In this document: positions 1 through 7,255 of the stretch, piece by piece | Layout of the letters: every line of letters begins with the position of its first letter | How positions within the stretch are numbered: position 1 is the first letter of the stretch | DNA from: Bacteroidia bacterium | GTDB lineage: Bacteria > Bacteroidota > Bacteroidia > J057 | NCBI GenBank assembly: GCA_019695295.1 | Contig: JAIBAH010000018.1 | Span: 1 to 51,078 of the forward strand | DNA length: 51,078 nt | Reading direction: 5' to 3' | The notes under the pieces: model-generated | What the model was told of the DNA's origin: nothing | What the model saw: only the letters and a program-made list of their open reading frames with translations | Databases searched by the model: none | Program-made: the position numbers and the translations under genes

Positions 1-476
1 AAAAATGAACCCAACAGGTCAAAAAATAAGATCGAAAGGTCAAAAAATGAACCCAGCAGGTCAAAAAATGAGGTCGAAAGGTCAAAAAATGAACCCAACA
101 GGTCAAAAAATAAGATCGAAAGGTCAAAAAATGAACCCAGCAGGTCAAAAAATAAGGTCGAAAGATCAAAAAATGAACCCAGCAGGTCAAAAAATGAGGT
201 CGAAAGGTCAAAAAATGAACCCAACAAGTCAAAAAATGAGGTCGAAAGGTCAAGAAATGAAGATTTAATGTCAAGAAATGAGGATTTAACGTCAAGAAAT
301 GAATATTTAATGTCAAGAAATGAATATTTAACGTCAAGAAATGAAGATTTAACGTCAGGAAATGAGGATTTAACGTCAGGAAATGAAGATTTAACGTCAA
401 GAAATGAGGATTTAACGTCAAGAAATGAAGATTTAACGTCAAGAAATGAGGATTTAATGTCAAGAAATGAGGATTA
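1..476. repeat. 21-bp minisatellite, 23 units in two blocks
   Basis: The sequence is a near-perfect tandem array with a 21-bp period that is cut by the left window edge. Every unit shares the core GTCAARAAATGA followed by a variable 8-9 bp insert. Units 1-12 (1-251) alternate two inserts (AACCCARCAG and ARRTCGAAAG types), giving a 42-bp super-period. Units 13-23 (252-476) carry a third insert (ARATTTAAYG type) with period 21. Because 21 is a multiple of 3, a reading frame can stay open across it; the frame starting at base 1 is open through both blocks. There are no unique spacers, so it is not a CRISPR array. Confidence 0.95.
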
Positions 477-549
477 CCCAGTTCCGGTAAGTGTTCAGCC
501 GAAGGCGTCACTTACCGGAATTTATAAATGCAAGGCTCTCCCCTCTTGA
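1..549 (+). CDS. possible C-terminal part of a heptapeptide-repeat protein (5' end outside window)
   Basis: Frame 1 is open from the first base to the TGA at 547-549 (182 codons). It reads as a 7-residue repeat of the form S-[KR]-N-E-x-x-x: SKNEVER-type units, then SRNEDLT-type units, then about 24 non-repeat residues. Of the three forward frames this is the only one open across both repeat blocks; a second frame is open only in the first block. The polar, charged heptads could form an extended or coiled segment. No start codon, signal or known domain is visible, and the tail runs through hairpin DNA. The array may simply be non-coding DNA, so the call is weak and no function is proposed. Confidence 0.25.
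   Translation, partial: KNEPNRSKNKIERSKNEPSRSKNEVERSKNEPNRSKNKIERSKNEPSRSKNKVERSKNEPSRSKNEVERSKNEPNKSKNEVERSRNEDLMSRNEDLTSRNEYLMSRNEYLTSRNEDLTSGNEDLTSGNEDLTSRNEDLTSRNEDLTSRNEDLMSRNEDYPVPVSVQPKASLTGIYKCKALPS
482..520. repeat. 12-bp perfect hairpin
   Basis: TTCCGGTAAGTG (482-493) and its exact reverse complement CACTTACCGGAA (509-520) are separated by 15 nt, which themselves contain a small GCC-GAA-GGC stem. There is no T-tract after it, so it is not a classic terminator. It directly follows the minisatellite and may be an interspersed palindromic element. Confidence 0.75.
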
Positions 550-566
550 GAGGGGCCGGGGGTGTG
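534..566. repeat. CCCCTCT/AGAGGGG palindrome with G-rich tail
   Basis: CCCCTCT (540-546) pairs with AGAGGGG (549-555) over a 2-nt gap and is followed by a G-rich stretch ending in GTGTGT. From memory, similar CTCCCCTC-GAGGGG modules recur in intergenic DNA of many bacterial genomes. Only one copy was noticed in this window. Confidence 0.55.
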
Positions 567-617
567 TATTCCTCCTGACACACTTTTTTGAAGACTACCA
601 TTGCAGAAGAATTACCC

Positions 618-648
618 GTTGGTTTTTCATAAAAAAAGAATATATTTG
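618..648 (+). promoter_or_regulatory. Bacteroidota-type promoter of the amine oxidase gene
   Basis: GTTG at 618-621 and TATATTTG at 641-648 are separated by exactly 19 bp. They match the Bacteroidota -33 (TTTG/TTG) and -7 (TAnnTTTG) consensus. The start codon is 33 nt downstream of the -7 box. Confidence 0.75.
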
Positions 649-681
649 CAGTCATAATAAACATTCTTAACCAACTCACTC

Positions 682-2040
682 ATGCAAAGAAGAAAATTTA
701 TCAAAGATACACTTAGCAGTCTGCCGTTATTACTCATGGCCCCTTCTCTGCTCGCTTCAGCCTGCGGAAGAGAAAACATTGACCCCAAAGACAAAACGGT
801 CATCGTAATCGGGGCGGGTATTTCGGGTTTGGCAGCAGCAAAAAAACTGAAAGAAAAAGGATTTAACATCATCATACTGGAAGCTCAGGATAAAGTAGGC
901 GGACGGCTCAGAACCAACAGAAGTCTGGGAGTAGCATTTGATGAAGGCGCAAGCTGGATTCACGGCGTAAATGGAAACCCCATCACCTCTTTAGCGCAGC
1001 AATCCGGAATGAATACATTCGAAACCCTGGATGAAAGTATGAAATCCTATGATATCGGTGGCGTTTTAAGAAGCAATACAGCCTATAGCGAAGCAGAAGA
1101 CGCATTTTATGACGTACTCGGAACGATGATGAATCAGGGAAATGCAAGTCAGAGCTTTGAAACGGTATTTAACAATTTATATCCTGCGCAAGCCAGTGAC
1201 AGACTATGGAAATTCTTTCTTTCCTCCTATGTTACATTTGATACCGGCGATCTGGATAACCTATCCTCTTTACTCTATAACGAAGGCGAAGAGTTCGGCG
1301 GTGTAGAAAAAATTGCAACCAACGGATACGACACTATCCCCGTTTTTTTGGCCAACGGACTGAATGTACAGCTCAATCAGCGGGTTTCCAAAGTGGACTA
1401 CTCAGGCAAGAAAATTCAGGTTACCCACAACGGAAGCATGACTGAAGCAGATTACGTAATTGTGTCCGTTCCGCTCGGAGTGCTGAAAGCCAATGCGATT
1501 CAGTTTATGCCGGATTTACCCGCAACCAAACTGAATGCAGTAGAAAAAGTAGGAATGAGTTGCGTAAACAAGTTTTTGCTTACCTGGGACACTGCATTCT
1601 GGGACGACGTACAATACTTATCTTATACCCCCGACGCAAAAGACAAGTTTAACTACTTTGTAAATTTAAAAAAATTTCACCCCACAGTAAACGCATTAAT
1701 GACTTTTGCATACGCAGACTATGCCCGCCTGACCGAAAACATGACCGACACTCAGGTAATCAGCGAAATCATGGTGCATTTAAAAGACATGTACGGAAAC
1801 AGTATCCCCAATCCGACCAATATGCTGCGCACCAAATGGCAAAGCAATGAAAACGCCTTTGGAGCCTATTCCTATACTGCCGTGGGTACAGAAATGAAAC
1901 ATTTTGAGGATTTAGCCGCAGAAATCAACGACAAACTCTTCTTTGCAGGCGAACATACAGAAGTGGATTACTTCTCCACCGCTCACGGAGCTTACCTCAG
2001 TGGAATCCGGGAAGCCGATAAAATCATCGATTTACTATAA
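682..2040 (+). CDS. FAD-dependent amine oxidase (flavin monoamine oxidase family), exported
   Basis: The 452-residue protein has a dinucleotide-binding motif at residues 39-53 (VIVIGAGISGLAAA), followed by the E-x-x-x-x-x-GGR motif (residues 66-74) that binds FAD. The C-terminal FAD-contact segment FFAGEHTEVDYFSTAHGAYL is typical of the monoamine/polyamine oxidase family. Members oxidise amines to aldehydes or imines with release of peroxide; the substrate cannot be told here. The N-terminus MQRRKFIKD plus a hydrophobic stretch ending ASAC resembles a twin-arginine signal with an imperfect lipobox, suggesting export of the folded flavoprotein and perhaps lipid anchoring. It appears monocistronic, with its own promoter 33 nt upstream. 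Family assignment is secure; physiological role is unknown. Confidence 0.9.
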   Translation: MQRRKFIKDTLSSLPLLLMAPSLLASACGRENIDPKDKTVIVIGAGISGLAAAKKLKEKGFNIIILEAQDKVGGRLRTNRSLGVAFDEGASWIHGVNGNPITSLAQQSGMNTFETLDESMKSYDIGGVLRSNTAYSEAEDAFYDVLGTMMNQGNASQSFETVFNNLYPAQASDRLWKFFLSSYVTFDTGDLDNLSSLLYNEGEEFGGVEKIATNGYDTIPVFLANGLNVQLNQRVSKVDYSGKKIQVTHNGSMTEADYVIVSVPLGVLKANAIQFMPDLPATKLNAVEKVGMSCVNKFLLTWDTAFWDDVQYLSYTPDAKDKFNYFVNLKKFHPTVNALMTFAYADYARLTENMTDTQVISEIMVHLKDMYGNSIPNPTNMLRTKWQSNENAFGAYSYTAVGTEMKHFEDLAAEINDKLFFAGEHTEVDYFSTAHGAYLSGIREADKIIDLL

Positions 2041-2161
2041 AATTATAAGAAAAAGTAACAGCTTTCAAAAAACACATTACGGAATGTAACGTTTTGAATC
2101 ATAAAAATACTTATATTCTATCAAGATTTTTTTCAAATTAAAAGGATTAAAGCAAAAAATT

Positions 2162-2293
2162 ATGACAAAAGAACAATTTTTTAAATCGAAGTACTTTCAG
2201 TTTTTGGTTCCCTTTCTTGTCGTACTAATGTGTATTGAACTGGCTAAAAATGGATATGATTTTGGTCAGTGGTTAAAAACCGTATTAAAATAA
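2162..2293 (+). CDS. small single-span membrane protein (43 aa)
   Basis: A short frame runs from ATG 2162 to TAA 2293. It encodes a charged N-terminus (MTKEQFFKSKYF), one hydrophobic segment of about 16 residues (FLVPFLVVLMCIEL region) and a short polar tail (AKNGYDFGQWLKTVLK). The composition looks like a genuine one-helix membrane peptide. It ends 53 nt before the likely start of the DUF998 gene and could be co-transcribed with it. No family was recognised. The alternative is a chance reading frame in AT-rich DNA. Confidence 0.5.
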   Translation: MTKEQFFKSKYFQFLVPFLVVLMCIELAKNGYDFGQWLKTVLK

Positions 2294-2346
2294 ATCATCC
2301 GGACATCAGCACCCGGGCAAATTTTATAGATAAAAACCCCCACGAT

Positions 2347-2982
2347 ATGAATGGAATTATTGCTTCATGGTTTGGGTATTTGGGCACAGTATTTTTTATA
2401 GCGACGAGCGTTATTGCCGGCTTTCTGCTTCCGGATTATAGCCCTCTCTCCCAACTCATCAGCGAATCGTATGCCTCAGGCACACCCTTTGGGCCTTTAC
2501 TCAGGGTTGCAGGGTTTTTACCTTCCGGGCTATTCCTTACCATTTTTGCGGTTTTCGCCCTTCGGGCCTTACCGTCATCCGGTTTAACCCAAACCGGACT
2601 TGCCGGAATCGGGATATTTTATGGAATCGGAACCATTGTGGTTAGTATTTTCCCCTGTAACGAAGGCTGCGATAATTCATTGCCCGACCCGGGGATATCT
2701 CAGGTTATTCATACTCTTTCCGGAGTATTGACCTATACAATCGTACCACTCTGCCTGCTTATAACCGGAATTTCAGCCCGGAAATGGCCCAATGGAAAAA
2801 ACGTTTCTTATTCAGGAATCTTTTGTGGGATTACAGCCATTCTGTTTGTAAACCTGCTTTCCTCCTTCCCCGACTCCGGATTTACAGGCCTTTTTCAAAG
2901 AATCGTTGAGGGCTCCATCCTGATTTGGATTATCCATTGCGCTTTTTATCTGGGAAAACATCCCCAATCCGCTAAGTCTTAA
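2347..2982 (+). CDS. DUF998 family integral membrane protein
   Basis: The 211-residue protein has about six hydrophobic segments. The motif Y-S-P-L-S-Q-L-I-S-E following the first helix is characteristic of DUF998 (PF06197) proteins, whose function is not known. A conserved-looking CNEGCDN loop lies in the middle of the protein. The frame is open up to a GTG at 2269, but that start would overlap the preceding small gene and add a polar tail. ATG 2347 (MNGIIASWFGYLG) puts the first helix near the N-terminus and is preferred. The nearest downstream gene is 275 nt away, so it ends its transcription unit. Confidence 0.75.
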   Translation: MNGIIASWFGYLGTVFFIATSVIAGFLLPDYSPLSQLISESYASGTPFGPLLRVAGFLPSGLFLTIFAVFALRALPSSGLTQTGLAGIGIFYGIGTIVVSIFPCNEGCDNSLPDPGISQVIHTLSGVLTYTIVPLCLLITGISARKWPNGKNVSYSGIFCGITAILFVNLLSSFPDSGFTGLFQRIVEGSILIWIIHCAFYLGKHPQSAKS

Positions 2983-3118
2983 AGCTCCATACTGAAAAGA
3001 AAAATCCATTTCCATTGTATATTAAAAAAAACCAGTACTTTTGTATTCATGCTAAAATGAGCTGAATCTGTCATGTCATTTTCCATAATTTATAGAAATT
3101 GCACCCAAAGTTTTATTT

Positions 3119-3197
3119 TCACGCAAAGCCGCAGGGACCGCAAAGAGAGAGTAGGTTTTACCCAACAAACTTTGCGCCTTTGCGACTCTGCGGGAAA
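3119..3197. repeat. imperfect long inverted repeat built from CGCAAAG units
   Basis: The left arm (about 3121-3145, ACGCAAAGCCGCAGGGACCG then CAAAG) and the right arm (about 3170-3194, CTTTGCGCCTTTGCGACTCT then GCGG) are imperfect reverse complements around a 25-nt loop. A further CTTTGCG follows at 3212. From memory, CGCAAAG/CTTTGCG palindromic elements are common interspersed repeats in bacterial intergenic regions. The element forms a large potential RNA hairpin upstream of the acetyltransferase gene. Confidence 0.7.
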
Positions 3198-3257
3198 CTC
3201 TCCAAACCAAGCTTTGCGAGAGATAAATACAGAAAAAAAAATTATTATACATACCAA

Positions 3258-3698
3258 ATGAAAATAAGAGAAGCCCAAACAGAAGATATCCGTCAAATTC
3301 AAATCGTAAGAAACGCCGTAAAGGAAAATACCTTATCCAACCCGGATTTAATCACAGACGGTCAATGCCAGGAATTTATCACAATCAGGGGAAAAGGATG
3401 GGTTTGTGAAATCGATGAGGAAATTGTGGGATTTTCAATCGTGGACTTACAGGAGAAAAATATTTGGGCTTTGTTCTTAAAACCGGAAAACGAAAAAAAA
3501 GGAATCGGAAGACAACTCCATGACATCATGCTGAACTGGTACTTCCTGCAAACCCGGGATACCGTGTGGCTGAGTACTACTCCCGGCACAAGAGCCGAAA
3601 GTTTCTACAGAAAAGCCGGGTGGACACAAACCGACAAATTCTCAAACAACGAAATCTACTTCGAAATGTCCTATGAGCATTGGATTGAAAAGCATTAA
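3258..3698 (+). CDS. GNAT family N-acetyltransferase
   Basis: The 146-residue protein begins MKIREAQTEDIRQIQIVR, a typical first strand and helix of the Gcn5-related fold. The acetyl-CoA binding signature appears as LKPENEKKGIGRQLHDIML (R/Q-x-x-G-x-G/A type) at about residues 75-93, followed by a LSTTPGTRAESFYRKAGW segment that closes the fold. These enzymes transfer an acetyl group from acetyl-CoA to an amine; the acceptor is not predictable. The frame extends upstream to 3099 through the CGCAAAG palindrome, but that part has no family similarity and reads as low-quality sequence, so ATG 3258 is chosen. Confidence 0.85.
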   Translation: MKIREAQTEDIRQIQIVRNAVKENTLSNPDLITDGQCQEFITIRGKGWVCEIDEEIVGFSIVDLQEKNIWALFLKPENEKKGIGRQLHDIMLNWYFLQTRDTVWLSTTPGTRAESFYRKAGWTQTDKFSNNEIYFEMSYEHWIEKH

Positions 3699-3783
3699 TT
3701 GAATATTTTTGAAATATCATCTGAGATTCCTGACCTCCCCTACCCCAAAACCCTGAAGCAGAAAAACCGTAGAAGTAAAAAAT

Positions 3784-5697
3784 ATGAATAATGGAAAATC
3801 AAATATGAAATACATTTCCTTCGTGATGATTATGCTCAGCCTGAGTTTTTGCGGATACAGTCAGTTTACGATTCCGCTACCGGTTGTCTATACCCCTGAC
3901 CACACAATTTACCTCTCCCCTACTGGAAACGACTCTAATTCAGGGACGATGAACTCCCCTAAAAAAACCTTCATGAGCGCAGTAAATACTTTTGATTTCG
4001 GGGTAAATAATATCAGCAACAGTGAATCCTATAATGAAATCGTATTTTTGCCCGGAGATTACTATCCGGCACTTACCCTTTCTCAGACCGCTTCTCAGTA
4101 CATTAAAACCACTCCCGGCGGAGACAAATTATACAAAAACATCAGCCTGAGAGGCATTGGAAATGTAGTAATTCATGGAGACAGTGCGCAAAATGCCGGA
4201 TACAGCACGCTGGTTTCACTCATGGGAAGTCATATCTATGTGAGAAATATCACCCTGAAAAACTCAAAATATGCCGGTATAAAATTCATAGGAGGAAACC
4301 GGCACTGCACAAACATTGAGGTAGATAGCCTGACAGTAGATAGTGCACCCTCCCACGGTTGCCTTTTTACACTCGCTGATACGATACTCGTCAAAAACAG
4401 CATCATAACCAATACCTGTAACGAAAACAGTGACGAAACCGCAAGCAATTGTCAGTGGGGTTCAGCCCTCAAAACCGAATTCTGCAAAGCCATTACTTTC
4501 CAGAAAAACAAAGTCTTCCGTAATTGGGGCGAAGGGATTAATACCTCTCTCAGTGAAGGAATATACTGCTTTAAAAATGAAGCATACGACAATTACTCCA
4601 CCAATATATACCTGCATTCAGCAGCAAAAGGAATATGGGACTCCAATCTGGTGTACAATACAGATTCTTTATTCTGGAGAGCCTGCTATAACCCTAACGG
4701 AATCAGAAAACCGCCCTCCGGAATATCCATAGCCAACGAACTTACCTGTACCGATATCTGCCTGAGTGGCGGAAACAATAACGCCTGCGGGGGGAAATAC
4801 CACTGCTGTGCCTATTATCCTCATGATGCAGTATTCTTAAACATATACCCTTACCGTCAAACCGATAGTATTTTTGTCTATAATAACGTTTTGCTTCAGA
4901 CAGACATCAGCCTTTGGGATGCCTTCAGCGGATTTCTGAATTATGCGTTCATGAAAGATGTATTCATCGAAAACAATACGGTAATAGGCGTATTTGGAAG
5001 AACTACTCTCAAAAAATCTCCCATTAACGTAACTTTGGGAACTTCCTTTATACATGCCCAAAACCTGCGGATTAAAAACAATATCTTTACGCAGGATACA
5101 AGCCTCAGTGCTTACAAAGCGGGGATTTCTGTTTACATTCCCTCAGGCGTGTGCAACGGGCTTTCAGACGGAAACATAGTAACCCTGAATAATAACCGCT
5201 GGAATACTGCAAAAATCACCACAAACAACGCAATCGGAACCGCTACAGAACAGATACTTGCTTCATTACCCACAGCGATTGCCCCCGCTCAGCTTTCAGC
5301 CCTGATTCCCAATAATCAACAACCGTACTGGATTCAGACAGCCACTCCGTCTTCTTATATCACAAAGGATTTTCTCGGCAATCCAAGACAAGGAATTACT
5401 AACGTAGGCGCACTGGAAAAAGACGTAACAATTCCCATAGACACAGAAACAGAAAATGCCCTTTTTGAAGCATTTCCCAATCCAGCAACCGAAACCCTCC
5501 TTCTCAGGACACAAAGTCAGAGTATATTCCGGTTTACAATCTATGACCCCAAAGGCTGCATTCAGCAAAAAAGTGAATGGATACAGGGAGAAAAAGAAAT
5601 CAGTGTATCAGGATTGTCATCGGGGGTATATTATCTCAGAATAGAAACGGATAATCAGTCTGAGTTTTATAAAAAAATAGCCGTCATTCACCCGTAA
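3784..5697 (+). CDS. secreted parallel beta-helix protein with T9SS sorting domain
   Basis: The 637-residue protein has a signal peptide (best from Met8 at nt 3805: MKYISFVMIMLSLSFCGYSQ). A DUF1565-like start follows (YLSPTGNDSNSGT...SPKKTF, about residues 43-62), and then many N- and I-rich turns of a right-handed parallel beta-helix (about 90-480). The fold is typical of polysaccharide lyases and surface adhesins, but no catalytic signature was recognised. Residues 555-637 form a type A T9SS C-terminal domain (AFPNPATETLLL...GVYYLRI), which directs passage through the outer membrane. A cysteine-rich patch (C322, C326, C335, C341, C342) interrupts the helix region. It is probably a surface or released glycan-binding or -cleaving protein. 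Confidence 0.8.
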   Translation: MNNGKSNMKYISFVMIMLSLSFCGYSQFTIPLPVVYTPDHTIYLSPTGNDSNSGTMNSPKKTFMSAVNTFDFGVNNISNSESYNEIVFLPGDYYPALTLSQTASQYIKTTPGGDKLYKNISLRGIGNVVIHGDSAQNAGYSTLVSLMGSHIYVRNITLKNSKYAGIKFIGGNRHCTNIEVDSLTVDSAPSHGCLFTLADTILVKNSIITNTCNENSDETASNCQWGSALKTEFCKAITFQKNKVFRNWGEGINTSLSEGIYCFKNEAYDNYSTNIYLHSAAKGIWDSNLVYNTDSLFWRACYNPNGIRKPPSGISIANELTCTDICLSGGNNNACGGKYHCCAYYPHDAVFLNIYPYRQTDSIFVYNNVLLQTDISLWDAFSGFLNYAFMKDVFIENNTVIGVFGRTTLKKSPINVTLGTSFIHAQNLRIKNNIFTQDTSLSAYKAGISVYIPSGVCNGLSDGNIVTLNNNRWNTAKITTNNAIGTATEQILASLPTAIAPAQLSALIPNNQQPYWIQTATPSSYITKDFLGNPRQGITNVGALEKDVTIPIDTETENALFEAFPNPATETLLLRTQSQSIFRFTIYDPKGCIQQKSEWIQGEKEISVSGLSSGVYYLRIETDNQSEFYKKIAVIHP

Positions 5698-5714
5698 CGC
5701 GCCAACGTACCTGC

Positions 5715-5749
5715 CGTTTGTGAGGACAAACCATGTGTCCTCACAAACG
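5715..5749. terminator. 14-bp perfect stem-loop between convergent genes
   Basis: CGTTTGTGAGGACA (5715-5728) pairs perfectly with TGTCCTCACAAACG (5736-5749) across a 7-nt loop. It lies between two convergent genes, and the right arm contains the stop codon of the minus-strand acetyltransferase. There is no U-tract on the plus side, so it may act as an mRNA 3'-end stabiliser as much as a terminator. Confidence 0.6.
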
Positions 5750-6214
5750 CTCAAATCGGGGAGGATATTCCTTAAAATTACTTTTTTCCATAGAACGCTC
5801 CGGTTTAGCCAAAGCAGTAAACCCAAACTGTTCATACAAAGAATGAGCATCCGCCGTGGCCAGAATCCATCTTCTCAAACCCTGAAGTTCAGGATGCTCC
5901 ATAATCATTCTCATCAATCTTTTAGAAAGTCCTTTTCCTCTGTGCTGAGGAAGAATAAAAACATCTCCAATATAGGCAATGGTAGCAAAATCCGAAAGAA
6001 CCCGTGCAAAACCCACCTGATTTCCCTCTGTAAAAACCCCGAAACACAAAGCATTTTCCATGGATTTTTCTACTTTCTCCATGGGAATATTCTTAGCCCA
6101 GTAAGACTCTTCGCTTAAATACTGATGGATAACGGATAACTGAAACCTGTTGATATCCGTAGAAAAAAGGTATTCGCCTTCCTGAAATTCACACAATAAC
6201 TGTAATTTTTGCAT
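5741..6214 (-). CDS. GNAT family N-acetyltransferase
   Basis: The 157-residue protein carries a clear acetyl-CoA signature, GDVFILPQHRGKGLSKRLMR (Q-x-x-G-x-G/S motif), in its middle and a YEQFGFTAL segment near the end, as in GNAT enzymes. The N-terminal SYWAKNIPMEKVEKSMENAL region resembles a common GNAT subgroup annotated only as N-acetyltransferase. The frame continues upstream to 6304, but that part overlaps the end of the next minus-strand gene. Met at 6214 (MQKLQLLCEF) is therefore preferred, leaving 4 nt between the two genes, which suggests co-transcription from upstream of 6911. Acceptor substrate unknown. Confidence 0.85.
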   Translation of the reverse strand: MQKLQLLCEFQEGEYLFSTDINRFQLSVIHQYLSEESYWAKNIPMEKVEKSMENALCFGVFTEGNQVGFARVLSDFATIAYIGDVFILPQHRGKGLSKRLMRMIMEHPELQGLRRWILATADAHSLYEQFGFTALAKPERSMEKSNFKEYPPRFERL

Positions 6215-6218
6215 TTTT

Positions 6219-6911
6219 TTATTCTCTGACAACCGGTACGGAATAAATCTCCCCGGTTTTACGCCTGAAAATAAGCCGGTAAAGCCCGGAAGGAATACCT
6301 TCAAAACTCAATACTTCTAATTTTTGTTCAGAATAAAAAATCAGTTGTCCGGAGTAATTCAGGAGCGAAACCGAGACCGTCTCCACATTATCAGGATAAT
6401 GCAAATGCAGTATCTCAGCAACCGGATTCGGAGCAAGAGAAACCCATTCTGAACTTTGAACAGCGGAAAGCGAAGTCAGTATCTGAAGCTCCGTTTCTTC
6501 CTCCTGAGAATGTAAAAAAATCGGAGACTCCGAATAGGCCGGCCAAACTACCACCACTACCACGCCTCCGCCTCCGCTGTATCTTGCCGGGTCGGTGAAA
6601 TCATGATAATGAAGCGTTGTATCTGTATGAGGGGGAATATATACGCTGTCTTCCACAGATACAAGTGTATCCGTAAGATTGGAAGGATAGCGAATCACAA
6701 GCCCGATATAACCCGAAACCGCGTTCACATCCACATTCACAAAATCCACCTCGTACTGAATTGCAGTATTGAGGGGAATTGTCGGCAGAATATTGGTACC
6801 GGCAGAATCCAGAATTTCAATATCATTGATTTTCAAACGGGGATTTGCCCCTGTTTGTGCAGAAGTATAAAAGAATAAGCCAAACGATATGATAAAAAAC
6901 AGATATTTCAT
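6219..6911 (-). CDS. secreted protein with T9SS sorting domain
   Basis: The 230-residue protein has a signal peptide (MKYLFFIISFGLFFYTSAQ). A beta-rich middle (about 25-150) contains a run of glycine and valine (GGGGVVVVVV) after an ARYS segment. The C-terminal domain (APNPVAEILHLHYP...GIPSGLYRLIF, about 160-230) has the features of a type A T9SS signal. No enzymatic domain was recognised; the middle may be a single Ig-like or CARDB-like fold (inference). It lies 4 nt upstream of a GNAT gene and is probably first in that two-gene unit. It is likely a small surface or secreted protein. Confidence 0.7.
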   Translation of the reverse strand: MKYLFFIISFGLFFYTSAQTGANPRLKINDIEILDSAGTNILPTIPLNTAIQYEVDFVNVDVNAVSGYIGLVIRYPSNLTDTLVSVEDSVYIPPHTDTTLHYHDFTDPARYSGGGGVVVVVVWPAYSESPIFLHSQEEETELQILTSLSAVQSSEWVSLAPNPVAEILHLHYPDNVETVSVSLLNYSGQLIFYSEQKLEVLSFEGIPSGLYRLIFRRKTGEIYSVPVVRE

Positions 6912-7255
6912 CTTGTGTTTTTATATTTATGATACGAAATTAATAAAAAAAAATCATATCGCCAATTATCTCCTCTGTATATTACCGTTTCAAAATTATT
7001 AATTTTTTATTTTCAGTAAAAACAAATAAAAAAACAGCGGTTATTGATTTCATAAACCGTTTTACATACAATTGTTTCATAGAAAAAACCCGCCCTTTTT
7101 CTCTCTCTTTTTATAATACCCAGCAGATAATCACTAATTACCCTTCCTTTTCCCCCGGATAACCCTCTCTTTTTTCTCAATGTAATTTGAATAAAAAGCA
7201 TTACTTTTGTACTGAAAAGTAAAATTATCTTACCTTTTCAAAAAATAAAACTATT
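6912..7255. other. AT-rich divergent intergenic region
   Basis: These 344 nt separate a minus-strand and a plus-strand gene and must hold both promoters. A good -7 box, TACTTTTG, is at 7202-7209, 47 nt before the plus-strand gene; no well-spaced -33 partner was found. A weak inverted repeat CGGTTAT/ATAAACCG lies near 7040-7070. A 62-codon minus-strand frame here has no coding character. Confidence 0.5.
7202..7209 (+). promoter_or_regulatory. -7 box (TACTTTTG) of the helical-repeat protein gene
   Basis: TACTTTTG matches TAnnTTTG exactly and lies 46 nt before the start codon. No TTG is found at the usual 19-bp distance, so the call rests on the -7 box alone. Confidence 0.45.

Noticed and set aside
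1-476. CRISPR array
   Set aside because: Units are 21 bp, the variable parts are only three recurring types rather than unique spacers, and no cas gene is present.
2269-2346. GTG-initiated longer form of the DUF998 protein
   Set aside because: The extension is polar, overlaps the preceding small gene and is not expected for the family; ATG 2347 fits the first membrane helix.
3099-3257. N-terminal extension of the GNAT acetyltransferase
   Set aside because: It is a translation of the CGCAAAG palindrome with no family similarity.
7013-7201. 62-codon minus-strand frame in the intergenic region
   Set aside because: Low-complexity basic and aromatic composition, no homology recognised, and it lies over a promoter region.
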